This document shows, piece by piece, positions 1 to 7,302 of a stretch of DNA of 64,000 nt. The notes beneath the pieces were generated by a model that was given only the letters and a program-made list of their open reading frames with translations, was not told where the DNA came from and searched no databases. How positions within the stretch are numbered: the stretch's first letter is position 1; the number at the start of each line of letters is the position of its first letter. The position numbers and the translations under genes are program-made. This DNA comes from Chloroflexota bacterium (lineage in GTDB: Bacteria > Chloroflexota > Anaerolineae > Aggregatilineales > Phototrophicaceae): contig WTGN01000060.1 of assembly GCA_011523545.1 (NCBI GenBank), positions 1-64,000 of the forward strand, read 5' to 3'.

Positions 1-1
1 G

Positions 2-32
2 GCCCCCTCCCCAGCAAGCTAAGGAGGGGGAG
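2..32. repeat. GC-rich hairpin repeat with AGCAAGCT centre
   Basis: CCCCCTCC and GGAGGGGG arms flank a centre containing CAGCAAGCTA. A related CCCAGCAAGCTAGGG core occurs at 26755-26769, so this looks like a dispersed element rather than part of a gene. It lies just before the first gene and cannot be traced upstream of the window. Confidence 0.5.
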
Positions 33-134
33 CAAGACACGGCGGGATGCAAGCTGTCTTGTGCGGACTGTGGCATTGCCGCGCGGGAGTCTACAGCGCT
101 CGTAGTGTATGAGATTCAGTTGGAAGGATGAGGC

Positions 135-563
135 ATGGCGGAGAACAAGACGCAGCGCAATGACGGCGATGTGATGGCTTATCTCGAATCGGTCGAGAAC
201 AAGCGCCGGCGGGAAGATTCGCTGGCGCTGCTGAAGATGATGGAAGAGGCGACGGGCGAGCCGGCCGAAATGTGGGGCACGAGCATCGTTGGCTTCGGCA
301 GCTACCATTATCGCTATGAGAGCGGGCGGGAGGGCGACATGATGTTGACCGGCTTCGCGCCGCGCAAGGCGTCACTGTCGCTGTATATCATGGGCGGGCA
401 CGAGCGTTACGAAGCGCTGATGGCGAAGTTGGGCAAGCATCGCACGGGCAGTTCATGCGTTTACATCAACAAGCTGGCGGATGTGGACCTGGATGTGCTG
501 CGCGAGTTGATTGTGGAATCGGTGGAATATATGCGCAGCGCCGATCATATCGCGGGTGAATGA
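135..563 (+). CDS. DUF1801 (YdhG-like) domain protein
   Basis: This 142-residue cytoplasmic protein matches the DUF1801 family from near the N-terminus: a helical start (VMAYLESVENKRRRED), the region EMWGTSIVGFGSYHYRYESG, and a C-terminal part with the usual 'CVYINKLADVDLDVLRELI' pattern. The fold is known from the family, but its biochemical role is not established. A GGAAGG stretch at 122-127 is spaced correctly for the ATG at 135. It is a single gene with no operon partner, followed by two palindromic repeats. The opposite-strand frame has no recognisable family. Confidence 0.85.
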   Translation: MAENKTQRNDGDVMAYLESVENKRRREDSLALLKMMEEATGEPAEMWGTSIVGFGSYHYRYESGREGDMMLTGFAPRKASLSLYIMGGHERYEALMAKLGKHRTGSSCVYINKLADVDLDVLRELIVESVEYMRSADHIAGE

Positions 564-620
564 AGGCGGCGGGGCGTGGCCGTGGGATTGTGCATAACAG
601 GCCCGGTCGAACTAGGATCT

Positions 621-694
621 GTAGGGGCGACCAACCTGGTCGCCCGTGCTCGTCAAAGCGCGTTCTTTAGGGCGAGTCACCGCCTCGCCCCTAC
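621..694. repeat. Palindromic repeat doublet (GGGCGA..TCGCCC family)
   Basis: Two copies of the main interspersed palindrome occur at 621-646 (GGGCGACCA/TGGTCGCCC arms) and 668-694 (GGGCGAG/CTCGCCC arms, ending in CCTAC). They sit between two genes and are separated by 21 bases. Confidence 0.85.
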
Positions 695-827
695 GGCATT
701 CGATAGGATTGATAAGGGCAACGGAGGCCGGCGCGGTTGCGTATAGATTTGTAGGCGCATCTGTGACGGGGTTTTCATCGTGTATAATACGGGCAGGAAG
801 GACTTGCGAACCTCTGGCGCGGATGCA

Positions 828-1361
828 ATGGATGGATTGAAGGTACTCGGTCAAATGGTCAAGGGACTTGCCAAGACGGTCGAATTGCTTGGCAAGGGCA
901 TTGGGCTGACCGGACAAGCGATTAATGAAGGCTCAGTTGCAGTGAGGACAGCCATGCCGGTGACAGAATTGACTTCAGTGTTTAACACCACCGACGAGAC
1001 GATTAAGTTCATCAACCAGGAATCGCCGCGGGACAGCAAAGAGATCCTGCCGCAGAGCGCGGTTTCGATGAAGACGCCGAAGACGGACGGCGCCTGGGTG
1101 CCCTGGTTTCATCCGCCGCGCTTCGCCCCCTTCAACCGCAAGCGCATGGAGATCGTGGTGGATGATGTGCCGGTGATTTATATATGGCAGCGCGATGATC
1201 ATATCTATTGGTGCAATCGCTTGGACAGCCAGGGCAATCCGGCCAAGGCTTATGAGGTGCCGGGCATCTCGCATGTGGGCGGGAAGCGCATGCTTGTGGT
1301 GCGGAATGATCCGGAGAACGGCTACAGCGCTTTCTTGAGCGAGAGCGTGGAGAATAAGTAG
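828..1361 (+). CDS. Hypothetical protein
   Basis: I do not recognise this 177-residue protein. I chose the ATG at 828 because the product then begins with a soluble amphipathic region (DGLKVLGQMVKGLAKTVELL); an in-frame GTG at 780 overlaps a TATAAT-like hexamer at 783-788 that is more likely a promoter. The N-terminal 60 residues are helical and Gly/Lys-rich. The C-terminal half is a compact beta-rich segment with many aromatics (GAWVPWFHPPR, VIYIWQRDDHIYWCN, GGKRMLVVRND). There is no signal peptide or membrane segment. It stands alone between repeats. Confidence 0.6.
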   Translation: MDGLKVLGQMVKGLAKTVELLGKGIGLTGQAINEGSVAVRTAMPVTELTSVFNTTDETIKFINQESPRDSKEILPQSAVSMKTPKTDGAWVPWFHPPRFAPFNRKRMEIVVDDVPVIYIWQRDDHIYWCNRLDSQGNPAKAYEVPGISHVGGKRMLVVRNDPENGYSAFLSESVENK

Positions 1362-1380
1362 GGTGTTCGCGCCATCGCTG

Positions 1381-1578
1381 TCAATTCACCACAGAGGCAC
1401 AGAAGTAAGTGCAAGTAAGTTGTGCAACAAAACCAACTACAGAGAGCGCAGAGAACACAGAGACAGTCCATTCAGATGATTCTGTTACGTGGGCGTTTCA
1501 GCGAAACGCCCCTACAATTTGTAATTCAGCAGGACTTCAATTACTTACTTTCATTTACTGAGGGCACAGAGGATTAAG
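1381..1578. repeat. CACAGAG-type interspersed repeat remnants
   Basis: Short purine-rich units of the form CACAGAGG..CACAGAG occur at 1389-1405, 1440-1466 and 1560-1574. Similar units occur at 12574-12600, 56016-56048 and, inverted, at 57155-57203. No reading frame is supported here. The palindrome at 1491-1515 lies between the units. Confidence 0.5.
1491..1515. repeat. Palindromic repeat, GGGCGTTTC/GAAACGCCC variant
   Basis: The outer GGGCG/CGCCC and trailing CTAC of the main family are kept, but the inner stem is TTTC paired with GAAA. Both arms have changed together. Confidence 0.8.
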
Positions 1579-1965
1579 ATGATCACGGCAATTGCGACAG
1601 TAACTGTATTCGTCGAGGATCAAGAGCGGGCGAAGGCCTTTTATACGGAGAAGCTCGGCTTTGAGCTGATCAATGACTCGGAGATGTTTCCGGGGGCTGA
1701 TATTCGCTGGCTGACGGTGGCGCCCAAGGGCTGCCCGACCGAGTTGACGCTCTTCCCGATGGGCGGGCAGTGGGAGCATTATCGCGCGGCGATGGGCAAG
1801 CCGCAGTGCTTCACGCTGCATTGCGACGACATCATGGAAACCTATCGCAAGTTGACGGCGAAGGGCGTGCAATTCCTGGGCGAGCCGCAAGTGCAGGAAT
1901 GGGGCAGCTTCGCTATGTTGGTCGATTCGGAAGGCAATCAGATTGTGCTGGGGCAGCGGGCATAG
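1579..1965 (+). CDS. VOC family protein (glyoxalase/dioxygenase fold), copy 1
   Basis: The 128-residue protein has the two beta-alpha-beta modules of the vicinal oxygen chelate superfamily: 'VFVEDQERAKAFYTEKLGFE' at residues 11-30 and a second module from about residue 75 ending in 'DSEGNQIVLGQ'. The first-strand metal His of glyoxalase I is replaced by Val, so metal-dependent lyase activity is doubtful; many such single-domain proteins have unknown substrates. It is clearly related to the next gene (same length and same FVEDQ-RAKAFYTEKLG block), so the two are tandem duplicates separated by a palindrome doublet. Confidence 0.85.
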   Translation: MITAIATVTVFVEDQERAKAFYTEKLGFELINDSEMFPGADIRWLTVAPKGCPTELTLFPMGGQWEHYRAAMGKPQCFTLHCDDIMETYRKLTAKGVQFLGEPQVQEWGSFAMLVDSEGNQIVLGQRA

Positions 1966-1975
1966 GGCTTGGCAC

Positions 1976-2046
1976 GGGCGAGTCACCGCCTCGCCCCTAC
2001 AGAGGTCGGGTTAAACCGGCGGCGGGCGAGTCAGCGTCTCGCCCCT
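1976..2046. repeat. Palindromic repeat doublet
   Basis: Copies at 1976-2000 (GGGCGAG..CTCGCCCCTAC) and 2024-2045 (GGGCGAG..CTCGCCCC) begin 10 bases after the stop codon of the first VOC gene. Confidence 0.85.
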
Positions 2047-2075
2047 TCGAGTTATGATGGACGAGGAGACTGACG

Positions 2076-2459
2076 ATGATCAGCCGGGTTGGCACGGTAT
2101 CGATATTTGTGGAAGATCAGGATCGGGCGAAGGCCTTTTATACCGAGAAACTCGGTATGGAATGCACCGCCGACAACGAAATGTGGCCGGGCGCCGATTC
2201 GCGCTGGCTGTCGGTGAAGCCGGCGGGGGCCGAGACGGAAATCGTACTCTACAAGTTTGACGAGAATTGGGAGCATTACCGCTCGACATTTCAGCAATCG
2301 CAATCGCTGACGCTGCAATGCGAGAACATTGATGAGACCTATCGCTTGTACAAAGAAAGAGGCGTCGAGTTCCAGGGCGAGCCGGAGACGCAATTCTGGG
2401 GCCGCTTCGTGATGATGAAAGATTGCGAGGGCAATACGCTGATCCTGGTTCAGGTCTAG
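2076..2459 (+). CDS. VOC family protein (glyoxalase/dioxygenase fold), copy 2
   Basis: This 127-residue paralogue of the preceding gene keeps FVEDQDRAKAFYTEKLGME, PGADSRWLSV and a C-terminal 'DCEGNTLILVQV'. A GAGGAGA ribosome-binding site at 2059-2065 supports the start. Its last base is the first base of the GTG start of the CinA-like gene (TAGTG), so the two are probably translationally coupled. The substrate cannot be named from sequence. Confidence 0.85.
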   Translation: MISRVGTVSIFVEDQDRAKAFYTEKLGMECTADNEMWPGADSRWLSVKPAGAETEIVLYKFDENWEHYRSTFQQSQSLTLQCENIDETYRLYKERGVEFQGEPETQFWGRFVMMKDCEGNTLILVQV

Positions 2460-2947
2460 TGGCGGCTGACCTGGAGGAGCTGGCGCGGCGAGCGGGCGCG
2501 GCTTTGCGCGAGAATGGCGGCACAGTCTGCGCGGCGGAATCCTGCACGGGCGGGCTGGTCCTCAGCACGCTGACGGATTGCGCGGGCTCCTCGGCTTATG
2601 TCGAAGGCGGCCTGGTCACTTATTCCAACGAAGCCAAGATGAAGATGCTGGGCGTGCGTGAGGCGACGCTCATTGCGCAGGGCGCTGTCAGCGAAGCGAC
2701 GGCGGCGGAGATGGCGCGTGGCGCGCGGGCAGTCTTCGATACGGATTTTGCATTGAGCGTAACCGGCATCGCCGGGCCCGGCGGCGGGACGGCTGAGAAA
2801 CCGGTCGGCTTGACCTATATTGGCTTGGCGGGACGGGATGGGCTGCTGCGGGTGGAGCGGCACGTTTGGGCTGGCGACCGGATGGGAAACAAGGCGGCGA
2901 GCGTTGCGGCGGCTTTGCGCTTGCTGCTGGAGGCGCTCAAGGCTTAA
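2459..2947 (+). CDS. pncC: Nicotinamide-nucleotide amidase (CinA C-terminal family)
   Basis: The 162-residue protein corresponds to the stand-alone CinA C-terminal domain, which deamidates nicotinamide mononucleotide to nicotinate mononucleotide in NAD salvage. The family motifs are present in order: CAAESCTGG, GGLVTYSNEAK, and SVTGIAGPGGG followed by EKPVG. There is no N-terminal MoCF-like domain. The GTG at 2459 overlaps the preceding stop by one base; an earlier in-frame codon at 2423 would lie inside the VOC gene. Its TAA overlaps the oppositely oriented TAA of the Uma2 gene in a shared TTAA. Confidence 0.9.
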   Translation: MAADLEELARRAGAALRENGGTVCAAESCTGGLVLSTLTDCAGSSAYVEGGLVTYSNEAKMKMLGVREATLIAQGAVSEATAAEMARGARAVFDTDFALSVTGIAGPGGGTAEKPVGLTYIGLAGRDGLLRVERHVWAGDRMGNKAASVAAALRLLLEALKA

Positions 2948-3522
2948 TCGGGCGCAGCGTCAAACTTGATCCCGCGGTAGACCTGCGCCAGGGGCAATTT
3001 GCAGCTTAGCACTTCAAGCGGAACGACATCGTCTATGCTTTCGAATGAAATCGCCTGCCAGCCGGATTGGGCGCGGATGTTCAATTGGGCGCAGACGCGG
3101 TGCTGGTCGATGATCAAGTAGGCTTGAATTGACGGAACTTCAAAGTAAAGGTCCATCTTCTCGCCGCGGTCAATGTCCATTGTCGACGGTGATGTGACTT
3201 CAATCACGAGAACGGGATTCAGTAACTCCATTTCGTTCTCGCGGGCAAACTCTTCCTCGCCACAAACCGCGGATAAATCGGGATAAACGAAACGTGTTTC
3301 CGCCGCTTGTACTCTCATTTCGCTGCTGAGAAGAAAGCAGTCGGAATCATCAAGCTGTCGTCCGATTGCGGTATTCGTATTTGACATGATGCGATTATGT
3401 GGTGCTTTAGCGCCAGCCATGCAGCGTACCTCGCCATCGATGTATTCGTGTTTTTCGAAGTTCGTTTCTTCCCAGGCGAGATACTCCTCGACGGTGAGAC
3501 GGACCGGGGTTTCTACTGCCAT
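2944..3522 (-). CDS. Uma2 family putative endonuclease (DUF820)
   Basis: This 192-residue protein has the Uma2/DUF820 pattern: N-terminal 'LTVEEYLAWEE', a YIDGEV strand, 'YPDLSAVC', then 'VLVIEVTSPST' followed by 'DRGEKMDLYFEVPSIQAYLIID'. The PD and the Glu of VIEV correspond to a PD-(D/E)xK nuclease core; the family is abundant in cyanobacteria and Chloroflexota and its role is unsettled. I chose the ATG at 3522 because it is preceded by GAGGAA and because longer versions run into the DinB gene. Base composition is visibly more AT-rich than its neighbours, as for other accessory genes here. Confidence 0.85.
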   Translation of the reverse strand: MAVETPVRLTVEEYLAWEETNFEKHEYIDGEVRCMAGAKAPHNRIMSNTNTAIGRQLDDSDCFLLSSEMRVQAAETRFVYPDLSAVCGEEEFARENEMELLNPVLVIEVTSPSTMDIDRGEKMDLYFEVPSIQAYLIIDQHRVCAQLNIRAQSGWQAISFESIDDVVPLEVLSCKLPLAQVYRGIKFDAAPD

Positions 3523-3619
3523 GATCTTCCTCACATCAACTCCAAGCAAAGCAATTATAGCGCATAATCTGCAGTTGCGATGAATGGTCGCATAGCCCAA
3601 GCGCGCTGGGGCCTTGGCT

Positions 3620-4093
3620 TCACCACAGGCCCATCGTGGCGCGCAGGATGCCGAACTCGCCGATGTGGTAAGCATTGTGGGCGGCGACCACGAGGATTTC
3701 GCGCATGATGCTGTGGCCGGGCTCGCCGTGGGGTATCTGGGCGCAGACATCGCGGGTCGGGTACTGCACGATAGCGACCAGGGCAGCCTGATCGGCGCGG
3801 AAGGCGTCGAGGGTGCGCCCCCAGCTGGCGCTGTCCGCTTGGGCATCCGGCGCGGGCCAATAATCGGCGGGGAAATTCAGGTACTGATATTGCGGATTTT
3901 CGATGTAATCGAGGATGTTGGCCTGGGCGATGCGCATGTGTTCGAGCAGATGCCAGAAAGAATATGGCAGGTTGGCCGGCTTGGTGTTGAAATGCGCCGG
4001 CGGGAAGCCATCGATGGCGGCATCGAAGCTTTGATGCGCTTGACGTTTGCTCAGGGCGTTGGCGAGTTGCTGCCGAATATGCCGGTCGGTCAC
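3620..4093 (-). CDS. DinB family protein
   Basis: The 157-residue protein looks like a DinB/YfiT four-helix bundle with three metal-binding histidines: 'FWHLLEHMRIAQANILDYI' in the second helix and 'AAHNAYHIGEFGILRATMGLW' at the end. Such proteins act as metal-dependent thiol transferases in some organisms; the substrate here is unknown. The start is GTG at 4093, preceded by GGAG. It is more distant from the three tandem DinB copies at 38.8-40.4 kb than they are from one another. It is divergent from the TPR gene. Confidence 0.85.
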   Translation of the reverse strand: MTDRHIRQQLANALSKRQAHQSFDAAIDGFPPAHFNTKPANLPYSFWHLLEHMRIAQANILDYIENPQYQYLNFPADYWPAPDAQADSASWGRTLDAFRADQAALVAIVQYPTRDVCAQIPHGEPGHSIMREILVVAAHNAYHIGEFGILRATMGLW

Positions 4094-4407
4094 GGGTCGT
4101 CGCTCCAGAGATAATGCGGTGTATATATGATGCTGTCATTGTAACACGGGGCGTTTTCGCCGATGCGCCCTGAGGTTTGCCGGCGGTCGAGATGTATTTG
4201 ATAGTGTCCGCCGTAATTTTGGGCAAGAATGACAAAACAGTGGTCTGCGGATTGTGCAGTCAGGTGAAAGACTGTCGGGCAATTCCGTGTTATTCTTGGG
4301 CAAATCCGGGCGGCGCGCGGCAAGCGTCAGGCAATCGTAGATTAAATGTTGGCAGAATGACCGCAACTTGCGTTACACTGTAGACAAGTGATTCGACAGG
4401 CCGACCT
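4094..4407. other. Divergent intergenic region
   Basis: This 314-base region between divergent genes contains AT-rich promoter-like stretches on both sides (TATATA near 4123-4127 for the DinB gene; TTGGCA/TACACT for the TPR gene). Overlapping reading frames on both strands show no family resemblance. I see no RNA gene in it. Confidence 0.5.
4349..4379 (+). promoter_or_regulatory. Candidate promoter of the first TPR gene
   Basis: TTGGCA at 4349-4354 and TACACT at 4374-4379 are 19 bases apart. The -10 box is 28 bases before the ATG at 4408. The related TPR gene downstream has the same wide spacing. Confidence 0.4.
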
Positions 4408-5295
4408 ATGTATGACAATTACCCCAAACACGATGTGCCGCAGCAGAATCTCATCCAGCGTTTCTTCGCGCAGCGCTGGAGCGCGATCTTCATTGAGATT
4501 GTCATGACGATCGTGATTACGGTGGCGGCCGGCGCCGCTTTTGACTACTTTGATCCTTTGGATGGCGAGCGGGCGACAGCCGCCGATGCGACATCTGGCG
4601 AAGCTGTCACAAGTGATGATGCCGATTCGGCGACGCGCGACCCGCTTGCATTCGCGAGATCGCTGGGCATTGAATATATTGCGGCCGGGCGCTTGACGGC
4701 GGCGAGCGCGATATTCGACTGGTTGATTGCGTCGGCGCCTGATGACGGCAGCAGTTACGCCTGGCGCGGCTACGTGACGATGCAGACCGGCCAATACATC
4801 GAGGCGCAGGCCTACTATCGCAGGCTGCTTGAGCTGAGGCCGGCGGATTTCGACGGGCACAATGCCTTGTGTTGGGCTTATGGCGAAACAGGAGATTTTG
4901 CGCCGGCGATGGCGCATTGTCAGCGCGCGCTGGAAAGCGCGGTCAGCCGGAGCGAGTTCGCGAGCGTCTTGGAGAATCGCTGCTGGCTGGGGGTTGAGAT
5001 GGGCGATTATGGCGCGGCGGCGACCGATTGCCGCCTGTCGCTGTCATACGCGCAGGAAAACGGGGAAGTGCAGGCTTTGGCGCACTACAACCTTGGCCGG
5101 GTCCAGGTGGCGCGGGGAAAGACGAGCGAGGCGCTGCCGCATTTTCAGGAGGCGCTGCGGATCGGTTCCGCTTATGCGAAGATGTATTTGGATATTGGCG
5201 AAGTATACGCTACACTAGGGCATCAGGCGGCGGCGCAGGCGAGTTTTGAGCGCTATCGCAGGCTGGCCGGCGATGCTGCGTCGGTGGCGCGTTGA
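4408..5295 (+). CDS. Membrane-anchored TPR protein
   Basis: The 295-residue protein has a short cytoplasmic N-terminus, one membrane helix at about residues 25-45 (AIFIEIVMTIVITVAAGAAF), a low-complexity linker, and four to five TPR units from about residue 90 to the end (for example GRLTAASAIFDWLI, GQYIEAQAYYRRLLEL, GKTSEALPHFQEALRI). Membership is set by the TPR pattern; the partner protein is unknown. The N-terminal segment (YPKHDVP, then RFFAQRWSAIFIE) matches that of the next gene (YPEYDIP, RIFGQRPSALIIE), so the pair share an anchor module. The TPR part is predicted to be outside the membrane. Confidence 0.75.
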   Translation: MYDNYPKHDVPQQNLIQRFFAQRWSAIFIEIVMTIVITVAAGAAFDYFDPLDGERATAADATSGEAVTSDDADSATRDPLAFARSLGIEYIAAGRLTAASAIFDWLIASAPDDGSSYAWRGYVTMQTGQYIEAQAYYRRLLELRPADFDGHNALCWAYGETGDFAPAMAHCQRALESAVSRSEFASVLENRCWLGVEMGDYGAAATDCRLSLSYAQENGEVQALAHYNLGRVQVARGKTSEALPHFQEALRIGSAYAKMYLDIGEVYATLGHQAAAQASFERYRRLAGDAASVAR

Positions 5296-5325
5296 TTTAG
5301 ACGGGTAGCAAACTGACGAAGCAGC

Positions 5326-5356
5326 TTGACGGTTGCGCAGTCAGATGTGTTATACT
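5326..5356 (+). promoter_or_regulatory. Candidate promoter of the TPR-PPC gene
   Basis: TTGACG at 5326-5331 and TATACT at 5351-5356 are separated by 19 bases. The -10 box lies 54 bases before the ATG. This suggests separate transcription from the preceding TPR gene. Confidence 0.5.
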
Positions 5357-5410
5357 TAGCGGCAAGAAGTTTCGTTCAGTGGTCGGTAGCCGAAAGAACG
5401 GGGGTAAAAG

Positions 5411-7138
5411 ATGAAGAAGTTGTATCCGGAATATGATATTCCCAAACGTTCACTCAAAGACCGCATATTCGGCCAGCGCCCAAGCGCTCTTATCATTGAG
5501 GGTTTGCTGGTGCTGGTTGCTGTCGTGGTCACCATCGGCTTCCTGGCGCCGGCAACTCCAGTAGAAGACAACAGCGACGCTGTCGTTGCCGAGTTGGAAG
5601 CTATTATCGCGGCTCAAGAGGCCGCCTTGCGGGAAGCGGCGGAAGCCATTGCGCAAGCGGCGGAAGCGGCTTCCGTGCCGACGGGCTTTTTGACGGCCAG
5701 CGCGGCCAAGAATATGGCTTGGTCCAGCCTGTCCAACGAAGAGTATCGTTCGGCGATCGCGCTATACGATGTTTTGATTGCGGAAGGCGAGGCGGACCTG
5801 GAGACAGTGTTCGCGCGTGGTTATGCCTACAGCATGGTTGACGAGCATGCCATGGCGGCGACGGATTACTCGGCCGTCTTGCAGCACAGCGCCGATGATC
5901 TGGCGTCCTTGAACAACCGCTGCTGGGCCTACAGCGAAATCGGCGAATATGAGCGCGCGCTGGCCGACTGCAACAGGCTGATGTCGCTCGCGCCGGACGC
6001 CGATTATCCTTATCTGAATCGCGGCATCGTCTTTGAGAAGATGGGCGATTTGGACGCGGCGATGAAAGATTATGTCGAGTGGGTCAAGCGCATCAAGACC
6101 AATGTCATTCGCAATGACAACCTGGCTTGGGAGGGCAGCATTGAAGTGCCGATGTCGGAAGGCGTCGTCTATGTCTTCCCCTTCACCGCCAGCGCCGGTC
6201 AAGAGATTGTGCTCAGCGCCATCAGCAGTCAGCGAGACCTGGATGCCGACCCCCTGGTCCTGATACTGGATCCGGATGGCCGCCCCTTGACCGCCAATGA
6301 CGACACCGGCGAATGGTGGGACAGCTACGTGCAGTTCCGCGCGCCAGTGACCGGCGAATACGCCGTGATCCTGAGCCATGCCGGCGGCAGCACAGAAGGC
6401 CGTGTTGAAGTGTCCTTCGATATCTCCGGCATGTTCACCCAGGGCAATGACGGCGCCCGCTACAAGGCCGATGCCTACCGCGCGCTGATGTCGGGCGATT
6501 ATGCGCTTGCGCTGGAGAATTTCGAGCGCGCCCTGAACGTGAATCGTCATGATTCGGAAGCGATGAACTGGTTGGGCGTCACCTATCGCTATATGGGCGA
6601 GCATGAAAGCGCGCTCAGCCACATCAGCTTGGCGATGGAATTGGACGACAGCTATACGCTGCCTTATCTTTCGCGCGGGATCACCTACGAAGAGATGGGG
6701 CAGCCGGAAGCGAGCGCGGCTGATTATTACCGCTACGCAATGCTGAATCGCAACCGCACCTTGTTCCATGCCGAGCTGGAAGGCGACAGCGACTTCGAGC
6801 TGCCGATGCGCGAAGGCTGGGTTTACAGCGTTCCATTTATCGCCAAGCGCGGCCAGACGATTGATATCGCGGTGGACACGGTCGAGCCGGGCTTTGTTGA
6901 TCCGCTGATCATTTTGATCGGGCCGAACGGCAGGGCGCTGATCGGCGACGATGACATTTCGCGGAGCGAATACGATTCGGTCATCAGCGACTACAAGATC
7001 AAGGCCAGCGGGCAGTATACGCTGGTGGTAAGCCATGCCGAAGGCGGCAGCAACGGCACGCTCAACATCGATATTGATGTGACGGAATCGGCGCCGATGT
7101 CGGTAGCTGGCTTCGACGGCTACGGCTGCGGTCACTAG
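5411..7138 (+). CDS. Membrane-anchored TPR protein with two PPC-like domains
   Basis: The 575-residue protein has the same N-terminal anchor as the preceding gene, with a membrane helix at about residues 27-46, then a Glu/Ala-rich helix (residues 55-90). TPR units occupy about residues 100-225 and 350-440. Each TPR block is followed by a beta-rich domain of about 100 residues (about 236-338 and 452-560) with bacterial pre-peptidase C-terminal (PPC) features: 'VYVFPFTASAGQEI', 'DPLVLILDPDGRPL', 'DDTGEW', and 'GEYAVILSHAGG'. PPC domains are normally extracytoplasmic. The alternation TPR-PPC-TPR-PPC suggests internal duplication. A strong terminator follows. Function is unknown; a scaffold or surface sensor is an inference. 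Confidence 0.8.
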   Translation: MKKLYPEYDIPKRSLKDRIFGQRPSALIIEGLLVLVAVVVTIGFLAPATPVEDNSDAVVAELEAIIAAQEAALREAAEAIAQAAEAASVPTGFLTASAAKNMAWSSLSNEEYRSAIALYDVLIAEGEADLETVFARGYAYSMVDEHAMAATDYSAVLQHSADDLASLNNRCWAYSEIGEYERALADCNRLMSLAPDADYPYLNRGIVFEKMGDLDAAMKDYVEWVKRIKTNVIRNDNLAWEGSIEVPMSEGVVYVFPFTASAGQEIVLSAISSQRDLDADPLVLILDPDGRPLTANDDTGEWWDSYVQFRAPVTGEYAVILSHAGGSTEGRVEVSFDISGMFTQGNDGARYKADAYRALMSGDYALALENFERALNVNRHDSEAMNWLGVTYRYMGEHESALSHISLAMELDDSYTLPYLSRGITYEEMGQPEASAADYYRYAMLNRNRTLFHAELEGDSDFELPMREGWVYSVPFIAKRGQTIDIAVDTVEPGFVDPLIILIGPNGRALIGDDDISRSEYDSVISDYKIKASGQYTLVVSHAEGGSNGTLNIDIDVTESAPMSVAGFDGYGCGH

Positions 7139-7165
7139 ACCGAGGAGAGCAAGTCAAGTTCACAC

Positions 7166-7196
7166 AAGAGGCAAGTCGAGCGGCTTGCCTCTTTTA
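7166..7196 (+). terminator. Rho-independent terminator
   Basis: A 10-bp stem, AAGAGGCAAG paired with CTTGCCTCTT, has an 8-base loop and is followed by TTAC. It lies 28 bases after the stop of the TPR-PPC gene and is the clearest intrinsic terminator in the window. Confidence 0.85.
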
Positions 7197-7215
7197 CATT
7201 TCTGAATCACATGGC

Positions 7216-7279
7216 GGGCGACTCACCGAGTCGCCCCTACATATACCTTGCGACGGGCGACTTGATAAGTCGCCCCTAC
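7216..7279. repeat. Palindromic repeat doublet
   Basis: Copies at 7216-7240 (inner stem CTC/GAG) and 7255-7279 (inner stem CTT/AAG) both end in TCGCCCCTAC. They lie between two convergent genes. Confidence 0.9.
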
Positions 7280-7302
7280 ATTTCCAGGCCAGGGTGGGAA
7301 TG

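Noticed and set aside
2076..2459. Single two-domain VOC protein split by a frameshift
   Set aside because: Each VOC gene has its own start, complete double module and stop, separated by a repeat doublet, so they are tandem paralogues.
3523..3846. N-terminal extension of the Uma2 protein
   Set aside because: It overlaps the DinB gene out of frame and has no Uma2 similarity; a ribosome-binding site precedes the ATG at 3522.
5762..7135. Long minus-strand open frame (457 residues) opposite the TPR-PPC gene
   Set aside because: It is a mirror of a GC-rich coding frame, has no family motif, and the plus-strand gene has a promoter, TPR and PPC patterns and a terminator.
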